7,587 bases of DNA from Candidatus Latescibacterota bacterium (GTDB lineage: Bacteria > Latescibacterota > 4484-107 > B68-G9), in assembly GCA_012961755.1 (NCBI GenBank), contig DTYS01000021.1, positions 1 through 7,587 on the forward strand, read 5' to 3'. The notes under the pieces were generated by a model, which saw only the letters and a program-made list of their open reading frames with translations, did no database searches and had not been told where the DNA came from. The position numbers and the translations under genes were made by a program. Positions 1 to 6,189 of the stretch are shown here, piece by piece (the stretch's first letter is position 1; each line of letters opens with the position of its first letter).

Positions 1-801
1 ATGGTAAGCATCGCTTGTTGTCCCATAGCCAGCAACCTCAACATAAATATGAGTATTTCTTCTAAGGGCGTGCTCTAAATCTTCTAAGATTAAGATACCC
101 GCTCCTTCTCCTAATATGATGCCATCCCGATCTCTGTCGAAGGGTGATGGGGTCTTTATGGGCTCGTCGTTTCTGGTGGACATAATCCTGGACAGACAAA
201 ATGCATTGAAAATGAAGGGAAAGAGTGGAGCTTCGGTGCCTCCCGTAACCATCACGTCTACCTTGCCTTTACGGATAGCATTAAGGGCGTACCCGATGGC
301 GTTAAATGGGGAGGTACAATCGGTGGAGAAGGTGATACTAGGCCCTTTAGCATGTACTTGTATAGACACTTGACTAGAACAAGCATTAGAAGATCCTATA
401 CTTGTTGTAAAGGAGTTTATCTCCATCGGGCCTTTGTCTATAAAAATTGAATGTTGTTTGAGGGTGAAAGTTAATCCTCCCACAGCTGTGCCTATCGCCA
501 CTCCTATCCGCTTCGGGTCGTAATCCTCTTCAGAAAGGCCACTGTCCTGCATCGCCATCTTAGCGGCAGCTATGGCGAACTGAGTAGAAAGTTCGGTGCG
601 CTCCAAGGTCTTCCGGTCCATGTAGTCCTTAGGGTCGAACCCCTTGACCTCGGCGGCTACCTTCGTAGGGAAGGGGGAGCTGTCGAACCGGGTTATCCTC
701 CCTACTCCCGACCTTCCGGAGCTTATAGCATTCCAGAAGGCCTCCTTGCCGATACCGATCGGGGAGACGACGCCTAATCCCGTTATCACTACACGGCGCA
801 T
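1..801 (-). other. Beta-ketoacyl-ACP synthase domain; possible separately initiated product
   Basis: This is the ketosynthase part of the fused frame, 267 codons, collinear with E. coli FabF without obvious indels up to about its residue 268. The ATG at 801 is where a free-standing FabF-type protein would start, and AGGAG lies 6 bases upstream, so independent translation is plausible. In the family this enzyme condenses an acyl group held on the active-site Cys with malonyl-ACP in fatty-acid or polyketide synthesis. The residue before the nucleophile is Asp (TDC) where FabF proteins usually have Ala (TAC). Base composition falls to about 44% GC below position 480, while the protein still reads as normal FabF-like sequence. 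The C-terminal half, with the catalytic histidines, is outside the window. Confidence 0.6.
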
Positions 802-1827
802 ACGATTCTCCTGAAGCCCTGTATCCACCGGCCTTCCCTCCTTGAGGGAGCGGAGAGCAGCTTCTATTATGGCCACATTCATAAGTCCATCCTCCCCGGT
901 GCACTGGGGGGTACGGCCTTCGAGGACGCAGTCCACGAAATGGTATATGGGCTCCTGTACGAATCCCACCGTACGGCCGTAAGCGTCCTCCTGGCCCAGG
1001 ACGAAGGGATGGGAGAGCTCCTCGGACGCTACCTCTATCCCCTGAAATCCGGCTTCCACGGATATCCTGCCCTTAGTGCCCGCTAAATAAACCTGGAAGT
1101 CTATAAGGCGCGGTATAGAGTTGGGAAGCACCCAGCAGGACTCCAAGGTCACCGAGATCCCTCCCTCGAACTCGAGCACGGCCTGCACGAAGTCGTAGGT
1201 GTCTATTCCCCTCCCCTTGAGCACCTTCTTCTCCCCTACGGCGTAGACCTTCCGGGGCTGCCTTCCCACGAGCCAGCACATAAGGTCGGCCGTGTGGGAC
1301 ATGAGGAACCACTGGGGACCGGACTTCTCGGCCCATGAGAGCATCTCCGTGGGGACGTATACGGTGTCGCTCAGCCTTGCGAAGCCCACCAAGGGTTCGC
1401 CTATCCTTCCCTCAAGGACCTCCCTCTTCGCCCTGAGGAAGGGAGGGTTCCAACGGTTGTGGAAGACCACCATGAGGACGACGCCGGCGGTCTTGGCGGC
1501 CTCCACTACCTTCCGGGCCTCCTCCACGGAGGTGGCCAAGGGCTTCTCCACGAGGACGTGCTTCCCGGCCTCTATCATCCTCAGGGCGGGCTCCGTATGG
1601 GCGAAGTCCGGGGTGGCCACGCTCACGGCTTGGACCGAGGGGTCCCGGGCCACCTCCTCGTAGTCCTGGATGTACCTGGCCCCGTAACGGGATGCAACCT
1701 CCCTCCCCCTCTCCTCGTTAAGGTCGCAGACCCAGACGAGTTCCGAACGAGCGTACTCTGCGTAGGCCCTCGCATGGTTCTCCCCGAAGGTCCCTACGCC
1801 TACGACCGCTGTACGAAGTCTCTTCAT
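1..1827 (-). CDS. Gfo/Idh/MocA-family oxidoreductase fused in frame to a FabF-like beta-ketoacyl synthase (3' end beyond window)
   Basis: One frame of 609 codons stays open from ATG at 1827 to the window edge. Residues 1-342 form a full-length Gfo/Idh/MocA-type NAD(P)-dependent oxidoreductase. They carry a Rossmann loop GVGTFGENH (10-18), the family EKP motif (94-96; the Lys is normally catalytic) and SHTADLMCW (177-185), a likely substrate and catalytic segment. From M343 the frame continues as a FabF/KAS-II-type condensing enzyme beginning MRRVVITGLGVVSPIG, with nucleophile Cys504 (Cys162 in ketosynthase numbering) in STDCTS. It ends near the family's DAYH segment; the two catalytic His motifs would lie beyond the window. 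The linker is only a few residues. The start sits one base after the murA TAA, and GGGAG upstream can serve as RBS. Substrate is unknown. The adjacent murA hints at a nucleotide sugar, but this is speculative. Domain calls are firm; whether one polypeptide is made is less certain. Confidence 0.8.
   Translation of the reverse strand, partial: MKRLRTAVVGVGTFGENHARAYAEYARSELVWVCDLNEERGREVASRYGARYIQDYEEVARDPSVQAVSVATPDFAHTEPALRMIEAGKHVLVEKPLATSVEEARKVVEAAKTAGVVLMVVFHNRWNPPFLRAKREVLEGRIGEPLVGFARLSDTVYVPTEMLSWAEKSGPQWFLMSHTADLMCWLVGRQPRKVYAVGEKKVLKGRGIDTYDFVQAVLEFEGGISVTLESCWVLPNSIPRLIDFQVYLAGTKGRISVEAGFQGIEVASEELSHPFVLGQEDAYGRTVGFVQEPIYHFVDCVLEGRTPQCTGEDGLMNVAIIEAALRSLKEGRPVDTGLQENRMRRVVITGLGVVSPIGIGKEAFWNAISSGRSGVGRITRFDSSPFPTKVAAEVKGFDPKDYMDRKTLERTELSTQFAIAAAKMAMQDSGLSEEDYDPKRIGVAIGTAVGGLTFTLKQHSIFIDKGPMEINSFTTSIGSSNACSSQVSIQVHAKGPSITFSTDCTSPFNAIGYALNAIRKGKVDVMVTGGTEAPLFPFIFNAFCLSRIMSTRNDEPIKTPSPFDRDRDGIILGEGAGILILEDLEHALRRNTHIYVEVAGYGTTSDAYH
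808..812 (-). promoter_or_regulatory. Internal ribosome binding site before the ketosynthase ATG
   Basis: AGGAG lies 6 bases before ATG at 801, inside the oxidoreductase-ketosynthase open frame. Its spacing is good for initiation. It suggests either an ancestral gene border that was fused by loss of a stop codon or a working internal start. Confidence 0.45.
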
Positions 1828-1828
1828 A

Positions 1829-3079
1829 TTATCGCTCCCTGCGAACCTCGGCTCCGAGGGACCTAAGTTTTTCCTCTATGCGTTCGTATCCCCTGTCTAT
1901 GTGGTAGATGCGGGAGATTACGGTCTCCCCCTCGGCAACGAGCCCGGCCACGACCAAGGCGGCACCTGCCCTTATGTCGGGCGCCATTACGGGCGCACCG
2001 CCCAGGACATGGACCCCCCTCACGACGACGACCCTGTCCTCCACCGAGATATCCGCCCCCATCCTTCGAAGTTCGGGCACGTGGGTGAGGCGTTCGGGGA
2101 ACACCCGGTCTGATATGAGGCTTGTGCCGTCCGCTACCGTCATCAGGGCGGTGTGCAGGGGCTGGAGGTCGGTGGGATATCCGGGGTAGGGTGTGGCTAC
2201 TACGTCCGTCGGGCAGGGCCGGGGAGGACCTTCGATCTTTACCGTGCCGTCCTGTACCTTTAGTTCTGCCCCCACATCCCTGAGCTTCCCGATGACGGAA
2301 GTTATATGTTCCGGGAGGCAACCCTCTACTGTCACCTTCCCGCCGGTCGCGGCCGCGGCTATGAGGAAGGTGGCGGTCTCTATCCTGTCGGGCGGGACCT
2401 CCACCTCGGCAGGGGAGAGGGAGGTCACCCCCTCGACCTCTATGCGGTCCGTCCCGTCCCCTGAGATCTTCGCCCCCATAAGTCGGAGGAATCCGGCTAA
2501 GCTCGAGATTTCGGGCTCCTTGGCCGCGTTCTCTATGACCGTGGTTCCCTCGGCCAGCACCGCGGCCATAAGCACGTTCTCAGTAGCACCCACGCTGGGG
2601 ACCTCGAAGTTTACGAAGGCTCCTCTGAGCCTCCTCGCCTCCGCGACGACGTATCCCCCTTCCATATCCATCTCGGCCCCGAGGGCACTCAGGCCCTTGA
2701 GGTGGAGGTCCACCGGCCTCGGGCCTATTGCACATCCTCCGGGAAGCGCCACCTTCGCCCTGCCGAACCTCGCCAAGAGCGGTCCCAGGACGAAGAAGGA
2801 CGCCCTCATCGTGCTTACGAGTTCGTACGGGGCCTCGGGGAAGTCGCACGTGGATGTGTCCAAGGTGAGGGCCCGGCCGTTCCTGTAGACCTTAGCCCCG
2901 AATATCCTGAGGAGGTGGGACATCGTGGTTATATCTCTGAGGTCGGGGACGTTTTTTAGAATATGGGCCCCGGGGGCCAATATAGTTGCGGCCATCATGG
3001 GGAGGGCAGCGTTCTTCATCCCTCCCACCCTGACCGTGCCGGAGAGGGGCCTCCCACCCCTTATTATGAGCCTTTCCAA
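1829..3079 (-). CDS. murA: UDP-N-acetylglucosamine 1-carboxyvinyltransferase (MurA)
   Basis: MurA transfers enolpyruvate from phosphoenolpyruvate to UDP-GlcNAc, the first committed step of cytoplasmic peptidoglycan precursor synthesis. With a TTG start at 3079 the protein is 416 residues, close to the 419 of E. coli MurA. Visible landmarks are the GGMKNAALP segment with the Lys22-Asn23 pair, MRASFFVLGPLLARFG (91-106) and the loop PGGCAIGPRPVDLHLKG, where Cys116 matches E. coli Cys115, the PEP-binding and fosfomycin-target cysteine. YPTDLQ, containing the family's catalytic Asp, and DIRAGAALV near the C terminus are also present. The same frame stays open upstream to an ATG at 3277, but that extension has no MurA character and lies inside prmC. 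The TTG follows GAGGAGG with a 4-base spacer and overlaps prmC by 16 bases, implying translational coupling. Confidence 0.95.
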   Translation of the reverse strand: MERLIIRGGRPLSGTVRVGGMKNAALPMMAATILAPGAHILKNVPDLRDITTMSHLLRIFGAKVYRNGRALTLDTSTCDFPEAPYELVSTMRASFFVLGPLLARFGRAKVALPGGCAIGPRPVDLHLKGLSALGAEMDMEGGYVVAEARRLRGAFVNFEVPSVGATENVLMAAVLAEGTTVIENAAKEPEISSLAGFLRLMGAKISGDGTDRIEVEGVTSLSPAEVEVPPDRIETATFLIAAAATGGKVTVEGCLPEHITSVIGKLRDVGAELKVQDGTVKIEGPPRPCPTDVVATPYPGYPTDLQPLHTALMTVADGTSLISDRVFPERLTHVPELRRMGADISVEDRVVVVRGVHVLGGAPVMAPDIRAGAALVVAGLVAEGETVISRIYHIDRGYERIEEKLRSLGAEVRRER

Positions 3080-3966
3080 CCGTCCTCCTCGAGCTTCCTT
3101 GCCGTGACAACCCTCTCCGTGCCGGAGAGGTCCTCGAGGACCTCTACCTTGTCCCATCCGTACCCTTCCAAGATCTCGGCCACCATCTCCGCCTGGCCGT
3201 CCCCCACCTCCATAGCTAAGAGTCCCCCAGGCCTGAGGAACTCCCGGGACTCGGCCGCGAGCCTCCTGTGGAAGCAAGTTCCTTCCTCCCCTCCGTCCAA
3301 GGCCCTCCGGTCCTCGTACCTTACTTCCTGCGGGAGGCCGGGTAGGTCCCCCGTAGGGATGTAGGGAGGGTTGCTGACCACAGCGTCGAGGCCGCCGGGA
3401 AGTTTCAGGCTCCTCAGAGGGGAGAGGAGGTCGCCCAGGAGGAAGTCTATCCTCGAGGAGACGTCGCTTACATAGGCGTTCTCCTGGGCGAGCGAGAGGG
3501 CTGCGGGGGAGATCTCGGTGGCGAATATCCTGGCTCCCTTCAGGTTCTTGGCCAGAGCTATGGCCACGTTTCCCGAGCCCGTGCCCACATCGGCTATGAG
3601 GGGAGAATCCTCGCCCTTCAAGCGTTCAAGCACGGCTTCCACCAGAACTTCGGTCTCAGGCCTCGGTATGAACACGGGAGGACGTATGCGGATGGTGACC
3701 CCGAAGAATTCGGTCTCTCCCAGGATGTACTGGAGGGGGAAGCCCTTCGCCCTCTTCAGGAGCAGGGGCTTGAAGCGGGCGAGTTCTTCGGGGCAGAGGG
3801 GACGGTCGTGGTGAAGGTAGAGCCCGAGACGGTTCAGGTCGAGTGCATGGCCTAAGAGCACCTCGGCCTCCAACCTCGGGGATGTCACCCCCTTTCCTTC
3901 CAAGTACCCCGTGGCCCATCGCAACAGCTCGAGCACGGTCCAGTCCGACCTTCGAACATGGCCCAT
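3064..3966 (-). CDS. prmC: Peptide chain release factor N5-glutamine methyltransferase (PrmC/HemK)
   Basis: PrmC is an S-adenosylmethionine-dependent methyltransferase that methylates the glutamine of the GGQ motif in release factors RF1 and RF2, improving peptide release. The 300-residue protein has the usual two parts. The N-terminal helical domain (about 1-90) ends in the family segment PLQYILGETEFFG (77-89), followed by FIPRPETE (99-106). The Rossmann methyltransferase domain has motif I ADVGTGSG (125-132) and the hallmark NPPY (199-202), which holds the substrate glutamine. The start ATG lies one base after the prfA TGA and has GGAGG just upstream, so it is probably coupled to prfA, the gene for its own substrate. 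The end overlaps the murA start by 16 bases. Confidence 0.96.
   Translation of the reverse strand: MGHVRRSDWTVLELLRWATGYLEGKGVTSPRLEAEVLLGHALDLNRLGLYLHHDRPLCPEELARFKPLLLKRAKGFPLQYILGETEFFGVTIRIRPPVFIPRPETEVLVEAVLERLKGEDSPLIADVGTGSGNVAIALAKNLKGARIFATEISPAALSLAQENAYVSDVSSRIDFLLGDLLSPLRSLKLPGGLDAVVSNPPYIPTGDLPGLPQEVRYEDRRALDGGEEGTCFHRRLAAESREFLRPGGLLAMEVGDGQAEMVAEILEGYGWDKVEVLEDLSGTERVVTARKLEEDGWKGS
3084..3090 (-). promoter_or_regulatory. Ribosome binding site deciding the TTG start of murA
   Basis: GAGGAGG lies within the last codons of prmC, 4 bases before TTG at 3079. Together with the start of MurA-like sequence at this codon, it sets the translation start in place of the far-upstream ATG at 3277. 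Confidence 0.7.
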
Positions 3967-3967
3967 G

Positions 3968-5035
3968 TCATCCCTCCACCTCCGACAGCCTCTCCTCGTC
4001 CGCCCTCTTGAGGGCCTCTATAAGCTCGTCCAGGTCCCCGTCCAAGATCTCCTCCAAGCGGTAGAGGGTTAAGTTTATCCTGTGGTCAGTGACCCTGTTC
4101 TGGGGGAAGTTGTAGGTCCTTATCTTCACGCTCCTGTCCCCGGTGCGGACCGAGGACCTCCTCCTCCGGGCTATCTCCTGCTCCTGCTCCCTCCTCCTCA
4201 TGTCCAGGAGCCTCGCCCTCAGGACCTGGAGGGCCTTCCTCTTGTTCTGGAGCTGGGAGCGCTCGTCCTGGCATTGGACCACTATCCCCGTGGGGATGTG
4301 GGTGATGCGCACTGCGGAGTCCGCCGTGTTTACGCTCTGTCCTCCCGGACCAGAGGACCTGAAGACATCTATGCGGACGTCCTCCGGGTTTATCTCAACT
4401 TCCACTTCCTCCGCCTGGGGTAGGACGACGACCGAGGCGGCCGATGTGTGTATGCGCCCCCCGGATTCGGTTATCGGGACCCTCTGGACCCTGTGGACCC
4501 CGCTCTCGTACTTGAGGTGGCGGTAGACGTCATCGCCGGAGATGGCGAAGACGACCTCTTTAAAGCCTCCAAGTTCCGTGGGGTTGGAGTCCATGTGCTC
4601 GACCTTCCATCCCTTCCTCTCGGCGTATCTGGTGTACATCCTCGCAAGGTCGGCGGCGAAGAGGGCAGCCTCCTCCCCTCCCGTCCCGGCCCTTATCTCA
4701 AGTATCACATCCTTGGAATCCTCGGGGTCCTTGGGGACGAGGAAGGACTTGAGCCTTTCCTCCAGGCGGTCCTTCCTTTCCCTGAGTTCTTTAAGCTCCT
4801 CCTTGGCGAGCTCCTCCAGGTCCCCGTCCTCCCCCTCCCTGAGTATCTCCTCGGCCTCCTCTATGTCCCTGAGCACGGAGCGATATTCCTCTATGAGCCG
4901 GACAGCGGGTTCGAGCTCGGCCCTCTCCTTTGCGAGCTTCCTGAGCCTCCGATGGTCCGAGGCGACCTCATAGCTGGCCAAAAGTTCCGTAAGCTCGTTG
5001 AACCTTTCCTCAAGTTTCTTAAGCTTTTCCAACAT
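3968..5035 (-). CDS. prfA: Peptide chain release factor 1 (RF1)
   Basis: RF1 recognises UAA and UAG stop codons on the ribosome and triggers hydrolysis of peptidyl-tRNA. The 355-residue protein (E. coli RF1 has 360) has a charged, coiled-coil-rich N-terminal domain (about 1-100) and the segment RAGTGGEEA (115-123). PIT at 187-189 is the PxT-type tripeptide that marks RF1; RF2 has SPF. The catalytic GGQ loop is at 231-233 within SSGPGGQSVN, and its Gln is the target of the downstream PrmC. The ATG at 5035 has only a weak GGATG upstream. It lies 9 bases after the T-run of an intrinsic terminator, leaving no room for a private promoter, so expression must depend on read-through or on a promoter farther upstream. 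The stop codon is TGA, read by RF2. Confidence 0.97.
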   Translation of the reverse strand: MLEKLKKLEERFNELTELLASYEVASDHRRLRKLAKERAELEPAVRLIEEYRSVLRDIEEAEEILREGEDGDLEELAKEELKELRERKDRLEERLKSFLVPKDPEDSKDVILEIRAGTGGEEAALFAADLARMYTRYAERKGWKVEHMDSNPTELGGFKEVVFAISGDDVYRHLKYESGVHRVQRVPITESGGRIHTSAASVVVLPQAEEVEVEINPEDVRIDVFRSSGPGGQSVNTADSAVRITHIPTGIVVQCQDERSQLQNKRKALQVLRARLLDMRRREQEQEIARRRRSSVRTGDRSVKIRTYNFPQNRVTDHRINLTLYRLEEILDGDLDELIEALKRADEERLSEVEG

Positions 5036-5044
5036 ATTTCATCC

Positions 5045-5082
5045 AAAAAAGTGGACCCCTGAAGTGCGCACCCGGGGTCCAC
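5045..5082 (-). terminator. Intrinsic (Rho-independent) terminator between rpmE and prfA
   Basis: On the minus strand a perfect 9-bp stem, GTGGACCCC (5082-5074) with GGGGTCCAC (5059-5051), closes a 14-base loop and is followed at once by six T residues (5050-5045). The loop contains the self-complementary GTGCGCAC. Stem, GC content and T-run fit a strong terminator for transcripts leaving rpmE. It begins 10 bases after the rpmE TAG stop and ends 9 bases before the prfA ATG. Partial read-through or regulated attenuation is therefore likely if prfA belongs to the same operon. Confidence 0.85.
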
Positions 5083-5092
5083 CTGAAGGAAG

Positions 5093-5317
5093 CTAAGTCC
5101 CTTCCTCCTCCGAGGGTAAGGAGAGGCCGTACTTCCTGCGGAACCTCTCCACCCTCCCGGTGGTGTCCACGAGCCTCTGCTTGCCCGTGTAGAAGGGATG
5201 GCACTTGGCGCACATCTCCACGTGAAGGTTCTCCACGGTGGAGCGGGTGCGCACCACGTTCCCACAGCTGCAGGTTATCGTCGTGAGCACATATTTGGGA
5301 TGTATCCCCTTCTTCAC
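5093..5317 (-). CDS. rpmE: 50S ribosomal protein L31, zinc-binding type
   Basis: L31 is a small protein of the large ribosomal subunit that contributes to an intersubunit bridge. The 74-residue product begins MKKGIHPKY, typical of the family. It keeps the zinc-binding cysteines: CSC (C16, C18) and CAKC (C36, C39), followed by HPFYTGKQ. This marks the zinc-containing (C+) form, not the cysteine-less paralogue used under zinc starvation. The start is GTG at 5317, supported by GGAGG (5327-5323), which overlaps the TAG stop of the upstream SUMF1-family gene. The stop is TAG, placed 10 bases before the terminator stem. Rho and RF1 genes near rpmE are a common bacterial arrangement. Confidence 0.97.
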   Translation of the reverse strand: MKKGIHPKYVLTTITCSCGNVVRTRSTVENLHVEMCAKCHPFYTGKQRLVDTTGRVERFRRKYGLSLPSEEEGT

Positions 5318-5322
5318 CTTAC

Positions 5323-5327
5323 CCTCC
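5323..5327 (-). promoter_or_regulatory. Ribosome binding site for the GTG start of rpmE
   Basis: GGAGG sits 5 bases before GTG at 5317 and shares its first G with the TAG stop of the preceding gene. It fixes the non-ATG start and suggests that rpmE translation is coupled to the upstream gene. Confidence 0.75.
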
Positions 5328-6178
5328 TATCTTCCTGCCGGAAGGACGACCCTGAAGCCGGCGTCTATCTTCGTGACGTTGGGTTTCCCCAGGCTCCTGT
5401 TCTCCGCCCTTATGCACTTAAGACAACGTTCGAGCCAGGAACCTCCCCTCAGGACGCGGTACTTGCCTGACTTGGGCCCCGGCGAGTTCACCTTGGGGCT
5501 CTTTGAATAGTAGTGGTTATCGTACCAATCGTTGCACCACTCCCACACGTTCCCTATCATGTCGTAAAGTCCGAGCCCGTTCGGGGGGAAGCTTCCCACA
5601 GGGGAGGTGTAGTTCCACCTGTCCCTGCCCTCCGTCCCTCCGAAGTTGGCCTCTTCGTGGGTTATCGTGTCCCCCTTGATGTACCTGACCTCCCTGCCGC
5701 CGGACCTTGCGGCATACTCCCACTCGGCTTCCGTCGGAAGACGATATCCTAACTTCTTCAGGTCGGCCTTCCACGTCCTTTCGTCGTACACCTCCTCCAG
5801 TCCGGCCTTCCGGGAGAGCCAGTTGCAGAACCTCGCAGCGTCGTACCAGCTTACGTACACCACAGGATGGGAGTCGTCCTGGGAGAAGGAAGGACGGCGC
5901 CACGTCACCGACGAGCTCTCCGCCTCGGCGGTGGTCGTGTATCCAGTCTCCTCCACGAACTTCCTGAACTGTCCCACGGTTATCTCGTACCTGCTCATCC
6001 AGAAGTCGCTCAGCCTCACCTCGTGGGCGGGCCTCTCGTCGGAGGCCCCATCCCCCCAGATGTCTCCCATCCTGAAGGTTCCCCCGGGGACGAGGACGAA
6101 CTCTATACCTTCCACGTCCGGTTTCACGACGCCCGAGGTGACCAAGTTCACCGTAAACAGGATACTGTAGAGAAACAT
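5327..6178 (-). CDS. Formylglycine-generating enzyme/SUMF1-family protein, possibly exported
   Basis: The 283-residue protein has the SUMF1/FGE fold signatures in order: FVLVPGGTFRMGD (27-39), HPVVYVSWYDAARFCNW (104-120), GYRLPTEAEWEYAARSG (144-160), GNVWEWCNDWY (209-219), YRVLRGGSW (240-248) and AGFRVV near the end. Family members include true formylglycine-generating enzymes, which oxidise a sulfatase cysteine, and many relatives with other or unknown roles. After RGGSW the cysteines are C252 and C255 (CLKC). Canonical FGEs have their pair five residues apart, so classic FGE activity is doubtful. Residues 2-17 are hydrophobic and could be a signal peptide, though the usual Lys/Arg n-region is missing. 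The ATG at 6178 has GGGGAGG upstream and follows the rho TGA by 11 bases. No sulfatase is visible nearby, and the function is unknown. Confidence 0.88.
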   Translation of the reverse strand: MFLYSILFTVNLVTSGVVKPDVEGIEFVLVPGGTFRMGDIWGDGASDERPAHEVRLSDFWMSRYEITVGQFRKFVEETGYTTTAEAESSSVTWRRPSFSQDDSHPVVYVSWYDAARFCNWLSRKAGLEEVYDERTWKADLKKLGYRLPTEAEWEYAARSGGREVRYIKGDTITHEEANFGGTEGRDRWNYTSPVGSFPPNGLGLYDMIGNVWEWCNDWYDNHYYSKSPKVNSPGPKSGKYRVLRGGSWLERCLKCIRAENRSLGKPNVTKIDAGFRVVLPAGR

Positions 6179-6189
6179 CGTTCCTCCCC

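Noticed and set aside
629..904. Minus-strand open frame of 91 codons across the oxidoreductase-ketosynthase junction
   Set aside because: It is in another frame, while both flanking domains read continuously through this stretch in the main frame.
2193..2888. Plus-strand open frame of 231 codons opposite murA
   Set aside because: Its Ser/Thr/Ala/Pro-rich composition is typical of an antisense shadow of a GC-rich gene, and it shows no domain.
3080..3277. 66-residue N-terminal extension of the MurA frame from ATG 3277
   Set aside because: The extension is Gly/Arg-rich out-of-frame prmC sequence with no MurA similarity. MurA landmarks begin at the TTG, which has a strong RBS and gives the family's normal length.
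5019..5042. Seven-codon open frame (MKYVGKA) overlapping the prfA start
   Set aside because: Its ATG follows the terminator T-run with no ribosome binding site, and short frames like this occur by chance.
4448..5062. Plus-strand open frame of 204 codons opposite prfA
   Set aside because: It is Leu/Glu/Pro-rich, antisense to the conserved RF1 gene and crosses the rpmE-prfA terminator. Nothing indicates a real product.
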